60,000 bases of DNA from Lineus longissimus (lineage: Eukaryota; Nemertea; Pilidiophora; Heteronemertea; Lineidae), in the NCBI RefSeq assembly GCF_910592395.1, contig NC_088309.1, positions 15,070,599-15,130,598 on the forward strand. The letters are read 5' to 3'. A program made the position numbers and the translations under genes. The notes beneath the pieces were generated by a model. The model ran no database searches. It saw nothing but the letters and a program-made list of their open reading frames with translations, and was not told the origin of the DNA. Below are positions 29,957 to 40,921 of the stretch, in pieces (the stretch's first letter is position 1; every line of letters starts with the position of its first letter).

Positions 29957-30877
29957 TTAAAATGTCCCCTGGAAAAAGTGGCAGGTTAGCGCCTTTTTCA
30001 GCTTTTCGAATGACTTCTCTTGGGCTGGACCCCACTGCCACTCCTGTTCTGCTCGCGTTAACTCTCGCAACGGTTCAGCTAACGTCCCCAAATTGAGTAT
30101 AAATCGGGCACTATAGTTTACAAGTCCTAAGAAACTTCGAACCTCGGACGCCGATTCGGGGCGCCCAGCTTCTAAGATCGCTTTCACTCGATCCTCTGTG
30201 GGAGCGATTCCATCTTTGCTCATGTTATGACCCATGTATTCTAATTCTGGTAGCCTAATAAGAGACTTAGGGAAGTTAATTGTCAGTCCATTTTTCGCGA
30301 GTGTTTCGATAACTTTGATCAATCGCGCGGCATGTTCCAGATCTCCTTTCCCGTGTACAATTAGATCATCCGAAATGTTCTCTACGCCTTCACACTCATT
30401 CAACACCTGCTGATTGACGTGTTGAAACAATTCCGGGGCATTGGAGGCACCGAAAATCAATCTTTTGAACCTAAAGATTCCAAGGTGACAAGAGAAAGTT
30501 GTGATTACTCGGCTCGGCTCATCCAATTCCAGTTGATGAAATCCCGACCGTAAATCAATTTTGCTAAAAACAGTACTCCCATTCATGCGCTGGATCACTT
30601 CATCCACCGTTGGAATAGGGTGGCGTTCCCTAACAATAGCCTCATTGGCTTGACGCATATCGACGCATATGCGTATATCACCCGACGGTTTTGGTATGAT
30701 TACGAGCAGTGACACCCAAGGGGTCGGTCCCTCCACTGGTTCAATGATATCGTCTTTCAGTGACTCTTTGATCTTTGTTTCCACTTTACTGCGTATTGCG
30801 AAAGGAACCCTACGAGCACTCTGCGCGACTGGTTTCACATTTGGGTCAATGTGAATCTTGGCTTGATAGTTTTCCAA
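29957..30877 (-). pseudogene. Ty3/gypsy reverse transcriptase, truncated before RNase H
   Basis: Contains PTPWVSLLVIIPKPSGDIRIC (fingers), FSKIDLRSGFHQLEL (first catalytic Asp), FRFKRLIFGASNAPELFQ, and NISDDLIVHG as the catalytic double-Asp motif. The ISDD form occurs in some K02A2.6-like elements, so it is not necessarily a mutation. The RNase H start (about 29960-30010) is cut off. Its ATG at 30877 lies within the domain; the real protein would be part of a longer pol. Confidence 0.8.
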
Positions 30878-30922
30878 TTTCCCAATTCCCTTGCAAACCT
30901 CAGGAAAACGACGCTGAATGTC

Positions 30923-31648
30923 TTATCGGAGACTGATTTCATCTTTAGTGTGAGTGACTGCGTTCAAATCAAGTCCTACTTTGAGCACCCCCAAACTTTC
31001 AGCAGTGCTCTTGCCAAGAAGAGAACGGCCTTTCCCTTCAAACACACTGAAATCACCGATCGATTTGCGATCTCCAACTTGAACGTTGGCACTGAATTTG
31101 CCAATGACATTGAGCGGTTCAGCCTGGCCATATGGATAGAGCCTTTTTGACACTGGCTCTGAAACACATTTGACCCGCTGTTTTTTCAAGTACTGCAAAG
31201 TCTCTTGATCAACCACGTTTGTTGTACACCCAGAGTCAATCAACACGCGAATGTACACACCGCCCACTTTGACATTGATATTCCCATAGTCATGAGCATT
31301 TCCACTTGTTATGGCGAAACCATAATCGCTGTCACTTTCAGCCTCATCCTCAGCAACAAATCTCGATTTGTCAGACGTTTTCTTTTTGAACTGGGACTTC
31401 CTGGCGGGGAATTTCGAACTTTTCCCGCCTTTTACGGATTTTCCCAATTTGGAATTCCCAGACTTCGTTTTACAAACAGTAGCAAAGTGTCCTTCGAAAC
31501 CACATTTCGTACAAGTATTGGCAAGTAGCGCCATGCGCCGGACATTCTGGATCCTTCGAAAAGTGTCCTTCTTTGCCGCATCTGTAACAGGTTTTGCCGC
31601 TTTTAGCACTAGCAGCTGATTTGAACGATTTCCGATCACGTTTGTCAT
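30923..31648 (-). pseudogene. Ty3/gypsy second zinc knuckle and aspartic protease
   Basis: After the knuckle and a basic linker comes the retroviral-type protease active site IRVLIDSGCTTNVVD (about 31240), with a flap-like region and LLGKSTAESLGVL downstream, the usual C-terminal motif. The protease releases gag and pol proteins. The frame stops at 30923, before the reverse transcriptase frame. Confidence 0.7.
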
Positions 31649-31919
31649 TTCCGTTTGACACGTAGTTCACCTCACTGCTACGGCTACTACTGGCGTTTCG
31701 TGCAGATTTCGAGTTGGACTCCATCCGTTTTGATTGCAAATCAACGGCTTCCATCGCCCTAGCTGTCTCCAAAATAACCTTTAGCGTCAGGTCTGCGCCT
31801 TTCTGCAGTAGCTTACGACGTAAATGCGACGATTCACACGTATCGATGATCTGGTCCCTCAGTTGCTCATTGACGTGATCAGCATCACCAAAATTACAGT
31901 TCGATGCTTGAGTTTTCAA
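31470..31919 (-). pseudogene. Ty3/gypsy gag C-terminal part with zinc knuckle
   Basis: Continues the gag in another frame. It includes CYRCGKEGHFSKDPEC (about 31560), a CCHC-type RNA-binding knuckle. A second knuckle (CTKCGFEGHFATVC, about 31505) falls in the overlapping protease frame, so another frame change lies between them. Confidence 0.65.
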
Positions 31920-32287
31920 CCTTGCGAAATATTGATCAACAGTTTTTGGTTTTCCTGTCTCATAGACCTAAATACATGTCTCTCATACGGAGTGTTCATC
32001 TTTGGTGCAAAGTATGCATCCAATTTACGAGATGCCTGCAAATACTCGGTGTCTTCTTCCAAACCAGCTGGTGCAGCCACATCATCTAAAGTTTCGAATA
32101 TCTCCTGCACGTCCATACCAGCTGAGTGAAGGAGCAGGGCCGTCTTTTGGGCCGCTTGCGTGACTCCTTTTCCATCAATGTAAAACTGGAAAGCCTTCTT
32201 CCATCGCTTCCAGCGTGGCCCCACACTGCATGCATCCCCATGTACATCGAATATGGGCAACGGCGCCAGGTTGATTTTCACTGCCAT
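31916..32287 (-). pseudogene. Ty3/gypsy gag, N-terminal part
   Basis: Capsid-type polyprotein start (MAVKINLAPLPIFDVHGDAC...). ATG at 32287, 123 codons. It ends at a stop just where a second frame (from 31919) continues the gag sequence, which indicates a small indel near 31920-31990. Similar to gag proteins of K02A2.6-like elements in its 'W-K-K-A-F-x-F-Y' start. Confidence 0.65.
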
Positions 32288-32484
32288 TATTTACAGTTTT
32301 AAAGTTATGTTTTACCACGTTTACCGTACTTGTCAGGGCGAAATAATCGGGCGTATTTGAACTACAGTTCTTAGTCTTTTAGATTATTTGCCTCGTCGCC
32401 ACTTTGTGCTGCATTTAAGCGGGATTCGACAGATTCAACTCGGACGAATATTCATGATAACAAATTAGATGACATGTTTTATTT

Positions 32485-33838
32485 TGTCGCCCCTAGCGGA
32501 CTCTCAATGAACTACACAGTGACAAATATATGGAGCGCTAAACACTACATTATACACTGATATAAAAATACAAGTGCCATACATTGATACGAACATCCAA
32601 AGTTACTACGTCAATCTATTATTAAATCATTAGCTGCTTGCAGCCAGAGAGGTTTTCGTCAATCTCAATAGTCAATAGTTGATCCGTCGGTTCAAAAGAA
32701 GACGCAGGTAGTGCACTGTCTCCGTACAGTGCATCCCAGATGGTTGAGTGTGAGCAACGCAGTCTGTCCGTTCCAGGACGCCCTTCTCTGTGGTAGACAA
32801 TTGCTAGTTGGCCTTGCATATTACTTAGTATTAGAACCTTTTGGTTAATCCAATATATTATCATCAATATTCCAAAAGTACCAAGCCAAAAAGAATTATG
32901 TTGGTATCTCGTTACATCACGTTAGTTATAGTTCGGCAATCGAGTTTATGATTGCTTGCACTTGTCTAAAGTTAAAGTTCGTTCATTTTACAACACTATA
33001 GTGCCATACGATAAACGGTTCTTCGAACCTAAATTTAAACATCATAAACAATCTGATATAATTATTGCCCTTGTTTGGTTTGGTGGTTCGCCTAATCGCA
33101 AGAGTAAAATCCACCCCTTGATGGTACATCATCATGTCAAGTGACGTATAGAGCTGGCAACAAGTATTCGTTCAAGGTATTTATACTTATCATAAAATTA
33201 TATTTTTCGTTCGGCTTTTCGTCCGCCGAAACAACGCCTGTTAGGGCACTAACATTGGAATGGCCGAGACGGGGTCAGTCGTTCTCCGCGAGAGGGCGTA
33301 CTTTACAAATTAACGACAATTTCCCTTGCGTTTGGGCACTGTCTTGTCGCTGCTTTTCGTGCTTTTGCCGCCGTTATACTAGTTTGTGCCTTTTCATTTT
33401 ATTTGTTCCGAAATACTAGCGTTGGGATTGCTTTTCGCCATCATGTAATCGGTAAATATTATTGCTTTACAGTCTGAATGATTTAGGGAAAAGTATAGCA
33501 GAAGACAAGACGAACAAGTTTCTTTCGTTGATTCTGTGAGAAAAAGACGCTAACGCTTAGGCCTACCCGTAGGCGTACCGGTGTGCGTTTGCATTATCAT
33601 ATCATTCATGCAATCGATGCATTGCGTGTGTGTCATTCACACTGTCAAGTGTGTGATGCAGATTTGAGACTACCGTATAGGCGTTCAGGCTACAGGTTAC
33701 ATCATGTCTGTGTTAGCCTAGTGTCACTCGTCTCAGCTGGTCTTACTCTGTGGCTGTTAATTGGGTGTGCGTTAATCATGATATTGTATTTAACAACACG
33801 TCGTGGAGTGCATACTATATATATCGGTACTAGGCCTA
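32485..33838. other. Intergenic, nothing recognised
   Basis: No gene or repeat I can support. Open frames here are short and domain-free. Confidence 0.4.
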
Positions 33839-34022
33839 GGCGCGGCTCCACTTGACAGTTTTCTGTCGAAAGTTTGCTGTCAGATAGTGACTGTCCAATG
33901 ACTATCCCGTGGAAGTTGTTCAGCTAGTGGCTGTATGACAGCAATAGATAACTGTCCGAAAGATTGTAGGATGGTCAATTTCTGTCGTGTGGAAGTGAGC
34001 CACATAGATTATGCAAGTTGGT

Positions 34023-34029
34023 TATAAAA
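34023..34029 (+). promoter_or_regulatory. TATA box of the MADF gene
   Basis: TATAAAA about 100 bases before the MADF start codon at 34129, inside the left subterminal region of the Harbinger element. Confidence 0.5.
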
Positions 34030-34128
34030 GTGTCAGACAGTGCTTTTATCGACTAGCACTTGCTCTATTTTGGGATAGAACTGTCGTACAGATCCGTCGA
34101 ACAGATCAGTGCGAGTTCAACACGAGAA

Positions 34129-36034
34129 ATGGCAGACGAATTTCATGTTGAAGTTGCGGAGAGTGAATGGTCGCAAGATGCGGTCAGCAACCTCATTGAA
34201 GGTTACAGAGCGAGGCCTGCACTATGGGATGTCACGTCTGCCGATTATAGAGACAGGTTGAAGAAAGAGGATGCATGGAAAAGTCTGGCGAAGGATTGTA
34301 AAAGAGATAAAGTGCAAGTGACGAGAAAAATGCACAACCTGAGAAACCAGTATGCGCAAGAATTAAAGAAAGCCACCAAGAGGAAATCTGGGCAAGGGAC
34401 TGACGACGTTTACACCCCAAAGTGGATGTACTACAAGGCATTCTCTTTTCTAAGGGGAGTTATTGGAGGACGAAAATCGAAGACCAATTTGGTGAGAATT
34501 ATCTTTATTTCTTAATTTTGTTACATGATTTCTCTCTTGCAGGTTTATTTCAGTCTCTCGTGTCATAAATGCTCTTCATTCCGCCCACTTTAAGGACGGC
34601 TTCCTCAAATGAACTTGTACTGCCACGAAACCTCACCCTGGGGTGAGAGGAAGTACTCTCGAAATTCGTGGCGGATGTCTTGTGGGGTTCGAGCATGACG
34701 GTTGCTTGTGAATGGCTCGATTTGGAGCAGGTTGTTTGCTGGCATGCCCTCTTTTCGCCATGCTCCAGGGGTAATGACACCAGTAGCCATGTCTTCCATA
34801 TCGACTGTACCATGTGGCGCGTAGCGTGCGCGCGAGTCTTTCTTCGTGATCATCAAATTATGTAATGCACAGGAAGCCAAAACGATATCCTCTGCTTTCT
34901 GTGCATCTACAGCTATCGGCTTTCGAAATATGCGGAAGACGCTGGACATTATGCCGAATGCATTTTCGACGATTCTACGCGCTCTCGAAAGTCGGTAGTT
35001 GAAGATGCGCATGCTACCGGGAATGTCTCGCAGAGGATATGGTTTCATTATGTTTTCCCGCAATGGAAAAGCATCGTCGGCCACAAATACAAATGGTACC
35101 TTCATATTTCGACCTGGAAGTACCCTTGGTGATGGTAGGCAAAGGGTCTTGTTCTCAGGACCCGAAGATAATGAACACCTGCCGAATATGCCCCCGTCAG
35201 CAACCCTTCCATTACATCCGACGTCGACAAACGTAAAGCGGTATTTCGCATCAACCAATGCCATCAGCACAATACTGTGGAACCCTTTGTAATTAAAATA
35301 AAAACTCCCAGACGCTGCTGGAGCTTGCATGGTAATATGCTTTCCGTCTATGGCACCGATGCATTGGGGGAAGTTCCACCTTTCAAAGAATTCGGAAGCA
35401 AGTTGTAACCAATCATCGGAGTCGGAAGGAAACTGCAAAAAATTAAAAAATCGTAACTATACATGTACTTGTACCACAATATTCAAACAGAAAAAATATA
35501 TATTTTCAGGAACAAGAAGAACAAGCGCCAGATGATACGCCAGATGCAACACTATTTAACAAGGACGAGATCTGCACTCAACCTCGAGGATCACCATCTT
35601 CCGTGGCCACACCCAACCCGCCACCGTCGAAATCTCGAAAACGAAAGGATGTCGGTCGTGCGTCTGATGAAATCCTTCAGAAGGCATGTGAAGTTATGTC
35701 AAGGGAGACCGATGAACTGGACACATTTGGTGCTTTTGTTGCTTCTGAGTTGAGGGGATTGAAATCAGAGTCGAACCGCAAGAAATTGAAACGGGATATT
35801 CAAAGGGTCATTCTTGAAGCAGCTGAGAAGGACGATGAAGACGCCGCAGCTATGACAACCACACTGACGCCCAGCACTTCTCGCAGCTCAACTTGCAGTC
35901 CTTCGTTGACGGGATTCAGCCAAAAAGAGCAGGGAAACACAGGTCCGGACGACAAGCAAATTCCGAATCTATTTTCCTTCCTACACATGCTTCAGGATCA
36001 GACAAACGTCATGTGTAATGATAAGAATAATTAA
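34129..36034 (+). CDS. Harbinger accessory protein with MADF domain (two exons)
   Basis: In this transposon family the Myb/MADF-like partner binds element ends and brings the transposase to DNA in the nucleus. Exon 1 is 34129-34491 (121 codons), donor G|GTGAGA. Intron 34492-35509; acceptor TATTTTCAG. Exon 2 is 35510-36034, in phase 0, giving 295 aa. MADF domain about residues 18-115 (LIEGYRARPALWDV, KEDAWKSLAKDC, MHNLRNQYAQEL). The C-terminal half has a basic patch (PPSKSRKRKD) and a helical acidic region; a BESS-like end is possible. Its intron contains the whole last exon of the transposase gene on the other strand. Confidence 0.8.
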
Positions 36035-37715
36035 TTGGTGTCACAGAATATAATAGGTGACCGAACACTATATTTTCCATTCATGTCATAATTATATTCA
36101 AGTTCTATCACATGAGATATTATAAAACATCTCGAGACATTACCTATAGATCTGATGTTAAATAATTATATTCTGTCCAGATGATTTAAAATTATCAGAT
36201 AAATTTAAAACATCAGATGATTTTAAATCGTCCCATTGAGATGTTTATAAAACATCTTATATATTAAAAAATCTCATTTCATCTCGGCAAACTCCGTATG
36301 ATCCCGAATGCCTTCGTTACTTTCCAAAAATTACCAACCAATCGCAACCGTGCTTTCATATTCCCTGGGAATTCAAACAAAATGTGGGCGATATTTTAAA
36401 ATTATCTGTCGGATATTTAATAATCATCTCACCGAAAAGAGTTATCAAACATCTGATCTGATTTGATATAAATCAAATAATTATGACATGAATTCAACTC
36501 CAGAGAACACTGCCGTGGCCGCCGGTCATACGATTCAGTGGTACCGACTTGCCTTCAGGAATTCCTCCTTGAGTGCCTCGTAAATGGCTTTGCACACTTC
36601 AGACACAATACGGGATATCGTTACGGCAGATATACGGAAGAGATACATCAGGCTGACGAATGAATCGCCTGAATTTAGAAATAAAAAGGAAAGTTTAAGA
36701 ATTTACATGGCCTTCATTTATGAAGTTCTTCATGTCATAATTATTCGATTTATATCACATCAGATGTTTATCAAATATCATATGTTTTTAAAACATCTCA
36801 CTGGTAATTTTAAATCACCAAGACAAAATTAATTATTTAACATTCAGGGGCCAGTTGTTCAAACAACGTTAACAGATAACGTGGCGTTAAGCCAAACTGA
36901 CGTATATCTTTCTCACACTAGTCCTGTCTCACTTGAAGGATTGATACCAAATTTTAATCTGCCATCTAGAACTTCGATAGCAGGGGTTACATCCTGCAAA
37001 AGTCAATTCAGTTGTTACTTCCAGTTTTGCCATGGTTGGTCTCGGAAAGATAACGCCAATCTGTGTTAACGCCATGTTATCTGCTAACGTTGTTTGTACA
37101 ACCCAGCCCAGATGTTTATAAAATTTATCCGAGATGTTTTATAACATCTGATGTGACAGAAGTGAATAAAATAATGACATAAATGGAACTTCATATTACC
37201 GGTTATTCATTGAATTTCAGTTATGTCAGTGGAACTGTGTCTGGTTTGTTTATTGGGAAATAAACCGTGAAATAAAGCAATATTTGGAAAGTTATCACCT
37301 TTTTACCTATTTCTTCTGCTGAAATCCCTCAGTGCAGTACCTCATGTACGTGCTCTATTCATGAGATAGTGGGGAAATAAGCATACTCACCAGTTGCCAG
37401 AAAGCGCAAAGTCACGGCAAGGCGCTCCCTCACCGGAATTGCAGGCCGCATACACGTGTCCTGTTTGTGGATCCTGGGTCCAACAAGCACTGCAAGCTCC
37501 TCAAAGTCAACTGCGGAGAGTCTCAAAAAATTGTTGAGACGACTCGAATCTTCCAATCTCAGCTCCCGTAGGAGGCAGTGGTATGCACCGTGTTGCTCCC
37601 TTCTAAGAAACCATTCATGTACCCAAAGCTTGTGCCTCCTCTTTTGCCTCCGCTCACGCAGTGTCATGTAAACCACAATCGCCGCGGCGACTTGTTTCCT
37701 TCTTGCTGGCAACAT
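34605..37715 (-). CDS. PIF/Harbinger DDE transposase (three exons, 422 aa), HARBI1-like
   Basis: Cuts and joins transposon ends. Exon 1 37715-37391 (ATG; donor G|GTGAGT), exon 2 36668-36553, exon 3 35432-34605, in frame throughout. Intron 1 ends in an ATTCAG acceptor. Intron 2 must begin at GCAAGT (36552-36547) and ends TTTTTTGCAG, so it is a GC-AG intron; a GT donor nearby breaks the frame. Catalytic Asp, Asp, Glu are visible in GAIDGKHI, GCNGRVADGGIF and RRIVENAFG, with the family's FVADDAFPL and CALHNLMI. AATAAA at 34549-34544 follows the stop. Typical family length and no stops: probably functional. MADF exon 2 lies inside intron 2. Confidence 0.85.
36080..36492. mobile_element. AT-rich MITE in the Harbinger element (copy 1)
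   Basis: Inverted ends TTCATGTCATAATTAT (36080-36095) and ATAATTATGACATGAA (36477-36492). The interior is made of inverted ACATCTGATGTTT/GATTTTAAAT motifs. Sits between MADF exon 2 and transposase exon 2. Confidence 0.7.
36719..37195. mobile_element. AT-rich MITE (copy 2) in transposase intron 1, itself carrying an insertion
   Basis: The left end ATGAAGTTC..TCATGTCATAATTATT and right end (…ATAATGACATAAATGGAACTTCAT) are inverted. Same family as the 36080 copy (shared TATATCACATCAGATGTTT). Interrupted by another element at 36847-37109. Confidence 0.7.
36847..37109. mobile_element. 263-bp MITE nested in the AT-rich MITE
   Basis: Ends GGGGCCAGTTGTTCAAACAACG and its inverted copy CGTTGTTTGTACAACCCAGCCC, extending as about 40-bp inverted repeats with AGATAACRTGGCGTTAA. 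Third level of nesting: MITE in MITE in Harbinger. Confidence 0.75.
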
Positions 37716-37959
37716 GCTGAATGAAGACAGCCACGTGGAAGGTAAATACGGCTGTCAGACAGAAACTATCATACAAAACCACCGTACGTGGATGGTCCTT
37801 ACGACAGTTGCTTTCGATAGAAACTATCTCGCTCGTTTCCAGAGCTCGCAGACAGTGACTATCTGCGATTTTTTCTTCATAGTGGAAGGGCTATGGATAG
37901 TTTTCCGTCGACAGTTTTTCAATTACTGTCGACAGTTTACTGTCATGTGGAGCCGCACC

Positions 37960-38480
37960 TAAGACGGAATCGGTGCCAAAACAAATCGAATGCGCACACT
38001 CGGAATACGTCAGAAGGCCGAGTAAGCCGACTTCGGACAATGCCTAGAGAGATACGGCGATCCTTTGTTCAAGAGTCAGTGCAAACTTCTTCGAATTTGT
38101 CTATCAACGTAATGACGTAACTGGTGAAATAACGAGGAGTAGTGGTGAAACAATATTGCGCAATGTTATTTTGGTAGAAGGCTGTGGCAGTGAAGGGACT
38201 GTGTGCATGCACTTGAGGGAGTGTGTTCATCCAGATAGGCCTGTTTGAAGAAGAGGAATCCGCTCCAAAACAATTTAAACAATGAGTGCGCACACTCTCC
38301 ATGAAAGTACAGCACATGACAGGCGAGAAACTTGAAGCAAATTGGGTTAAACTGACCGGCAGCAACCAAATACAGTGCCTAGAGATGATTTTGAATCACT
38401 TCATGCATTGTCCTGTGGATAGTCATGAAACAATAAAAGACCTACGTACAGAGATGGGTACATTTTCAGGCATATGGAAT
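37960..38480. other. Intergenic, nothing recognised
   Basis: No gene supported; a frame on the minus strand (38069-38365) shows no domain. Confidence 0.35.
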
Positions 38481-38489
38481 AATTTGTGC

Positions 38490-38560
38490 TCAGAGGAACG
38501 CAGTGGCACAACGTTTGAGCATCAACATTGTGATCGGGAGGTCCTGGGTTCGATACCCGG
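38490..38560 (+). mobile_element. tRNA-derived SINE head
   Basis: GGTTCGATACC (38547-38557) is a perfect pol III B box in tRNA T-arm context (GTCCTGGGTTCGATACCCGG). CGCAGTGGCACAACGTTTGAGC (about 38500-38520) looks like the A-box and D-arm part. The acceptor stem does not close, so it is a SINE rather than a tRNA gene. The 3' limit is unclear. Confidence 0.55.
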
Positions 38561-38569
38561 TGTAACATC

Positions 38570-39040
38570 TGTGGTTGTTCCCCATGTGTCAGTGTTTCCA
38601 AACAATAGGCAGCTAGAGAGACCACGACTTTTCAATAGGGGGGATACACAGAAAAACTTGTCAATCTATTTTTGAGCGTTCCCAAACAGTGAGGGGAAAC
38701 ACTCAAAAACAGAAACACTCAAAAACATTACACCGGCATGTGCCACTTTGTAACTCTTACCTTCTGGATAGGCTGGGTAATGAAAGCTCTTTTAAAGTGC
38801 CATATAAAACTCCTTGTTATTATCGTTATTCAAGTTGGGCTGATTTTGTTGGGAAATACGAAAATATGTCATTTGATTGTTCACTGCATTCTTATTATAC
38901 ACTTCATAGATGAAATTTTATAATTTGATTTTCTAGGCTATGATTTGTTTAGTACAACACTGCGAGGGACTTAACAAAATTGAGGCGGAAATGTTCTAGA
39001 GGCAGTGTCGGTGCATGGAAGAAACGGAAACATTGGATTA
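38570..39040. other. Intergenic, nothing recognised
   Basis: Probably contains the SINE body. No gene. Confidence 0.35.
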
Positions 39041-39060
39041 AGGATTTATTTCATAGTGAA

Positions 39061-39270
39061 TTACACAATCACAAATGGATTACACACGTTCTGGATTAGA
39101 CTAGTTCCTGCTGCAACTGAAATTTTTGCAGGTGTCCACTCGTAGGCGATTCCTTGATGTCTTCCTTGGATTTTACATGATATTATGTCATTTTCGCCAA
39201 CATCGGGTTTTGGCGCCAAGACGTTTGTTCCGAGAACATGTAGAACGGTTGATTTAAATGCCGAATGTGG
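39061..39270 (-). CDS. Possible terminal exon of an unknown gene
   Basis: On the minus strand a frame is open from about 39270 to TAA at 39061-39063 and reads a balanced, non-repetitive peptide ending in NVCNPFVIV; no family is recognised. An AATAAA (complement of 39045-39050) lies about 10 bases past the stop, which is what makes it credible. No clear splice acceptor was found at its start (in-frame TGA near 39272). It could be the last exon of a host gene or a retroposed fragment. Confidence 0.3.
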   Translation of the reverse strand, partial: PHSAFKSTVLHVLGTNVLAPKPDVGENDIISCKIQGRHQGIAYEWTPAKISVAAGTSLIQNVCNPFVIV

Positions 39271-39274
39271 TCAG

Positions 39275-40110
39275 TTTATATGCAGGTGTCTACCCAAACA
39301 ATTTTAGATGCTTTCTGCTGAATCTTCTACTACTACTGTTTTTACTGGGGTTTCATCGATGTTTTTTGGTGGAGTGTGACTCTAAAGTAATAGGCAGCTT
39401 GTTATGCCCCCGCCAATGCGTAAAGCATTGCAGAGGCATTATGTTTTACCGATGTCCGTCAGCCGGTAGGCGTCAGGCGTCTGTAAACTTTTCGTTTCCG
39501 CTAATTTTAACGAGAACGCTTTAAGTAATAACCATGTAACTTTTTATGTGGGTAGAAAAAGATAACGTGTACAGCGGGCATTACAGACCAATAACTCTTT
39601 CACGATGTCAACTAAACCCAGTCAGCTATGACACCAGCTGCCCGGGGTTGTCTGAAGAACACTTTACTTTCCTAATACACCAACTCAATGTGCTCACCGA
39701 GGCATATGCTACGCCCTGCGTTGCTCTTGTTATTGCAGTATTTTTGTTCTTCCTCTGGTTCACCTATAAACTATTTTTCCAATCTCCATACATTTTGATG
39801 CTTTAGCCATTTTGTTTCAGCTCTTAGATAGTAGCAAAACGTGTTATTCATTATTTCTAGTAGCACAAGTCCTGGCACGAAATACCTTTCCCGCCATAAT
39901 ATCAGTACCAAGACGTCACAGGGTAGGTCCTAACTCCAGGAAACGCCTTACTAGTGCACTGTTCCACGTGAAAAGGGTCACTGCTTGGAGAGCTAAATGG
40001 GGTCAACATCAGAAAAGCTTTGGAATTTTTCCTTTTTTTGTGCAATTTGGTGATGGAAACTACTTATGTAGAACAGGAGGTGACTGGGCAGCGGACAGCT
40101 GGGTAATATT
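39275..40110. other. Intergenic, nothing recognised
   Basis: Contains a short hairpin repeat (ATGCGTAAAGCAT at 39415-39427 within GCCCCCGCCAATGCG...GGCATTATG), probably the edge of a dispersed repeat. No gene. Confidence 0.4.
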
Positions 40111-40118
40111 GCCCTTAA

Positions 40119-40765
40119 CCCCTTGCCTCCCTAGAGGGGACGATATATCGTCCCTGTATTTTGTCTCGCGTAGGAGGTACGATATATCGTCCCTATACTA
40201 ATGCTTTAGCATAGAACTCGCGGTACACGTTAGACGCTATTGTACAGTGTATTCGTGTCCCTGGTGATCTGCAGAAGACTAGATTTAGTTTCATTCATAG
40301 TTTGCAGAGAGCGCTGCAGTTTGATTGGCGCTTGTGCAGCGTCACAGCACAAGAACTGATTAGCATATAAATTAATATTATGTTGTATTATTCGATCAAT
40401 CAGTAAGAGACAATAGTCAAAGGTTATCAATGAAGTTACGTTGATCATTAACAGGTTGTAACTGCATCAATTACAGTTCCATATACATGTACTTTGTTCA
40501 GATCAGAAAAATCAATCAATTAGAGCAAAATCAATCAAAAAATATTGATTATTACTGATTATTGATCACCTCTTACCGAATTGATACCCAAAAACAACGC
40601 CAATTGATAGCCAAGGTAATCAGCTTTACAAAAATGTATGGTTTTATTAATCAAAGATGCATAATGAAGGAGGTACAATATTTAAAAGTATTTTTACGTT
40701 ATTTTGCATAAAACTGGTAAAAAATATCGGTACATCGCGTTACATAGGCCTCGGAAGCCAAAGGG
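40119..40765. mobile_element. piggyBac-like MITE 1
   Basis: Left flank TTAA (40115-40118), then CCCCTTGCCTCCC. The right end, inverted, reads CCCTTTGGCTTCCGAGG, ending at 40765 and flanked by TTGA. Subterminal palindromes GGACGATATATCGTCC (40138-40153) and TACGATATATCGTC (40177-40190) are duplicated. TTAA targets and CCCT/CCCC ends fit piggyBac-derived elements. No transposase inside. Confidence 0.55.
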
Positions 40766-40921
40766 TTGATAATGCCTAAGGTCCTTTAATAATTTTGGTA
40801 CCAACCCAAGTGCTTGAAGTGGTTGGAATACCATAACCTATGCAGACACGTGAGGGCCATTTACACGGAACCAGTGATCCTGACCGATCCAGATCATTCT
40901 AGATTGGTTTGCTGCGTTTAA

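Larger units (their letters stand above)
29957..32480 (-). mobile_element. Truncated Ty3/gypsy-type LTR retrotransposon
   Basis: Minus-strand order gag, zinc knuckles, aspartic protease, reverse transcriptase, then truncation in early RNase H near 29960; RNase H, integrase and both complete LTRs are missing. Upstream of gag, TGGCGACGAGG (complement of about 32390-32402) may be the primer-binding site, with the LTR end just beyond it, but no second LTR exists for comparison. Several frame changes split the genes. The RT resembles K02A2.6-like Ty3/gypsy elements. Confidence 0.75.
33839..37959. mobile_element. PIF/Harbinger DNA transposon, apparently intact, two genes
   Basis: Terminal inverted repeats begin GGCGCGGCTCCAC..GACAGT (33839) and, inverted, GGTGCGGCTCCAC..GACAGT (37959). 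Subterminal regions are full of GACAGT/ACTGTC and CTATC motifs, likely protein-binding sites. It encodes a MADF protein (plus) and a DDE transposase (minus), both uninterrupted after splicing. A 3-bp TWA target duplication is expected; flanks read CTA (left) and TAA (right), so it is not intact. Nested MITEs occupy 36080-36492 and 36719-37195. Confidence 0.85.

Noticed and set aside
30370-30400. Inactivated Ty3/gypsy RT because of ISDD in place of YxDD
   Set aside because: ISDD occurs in some K02A2.6-like elements, so it cannot be read as a mutation here.
38490-38560. Functional tRNA gene
   Set aside because: The B box is perfect but no acceptor stem closes and the A-box half is irregular; called a SINE.
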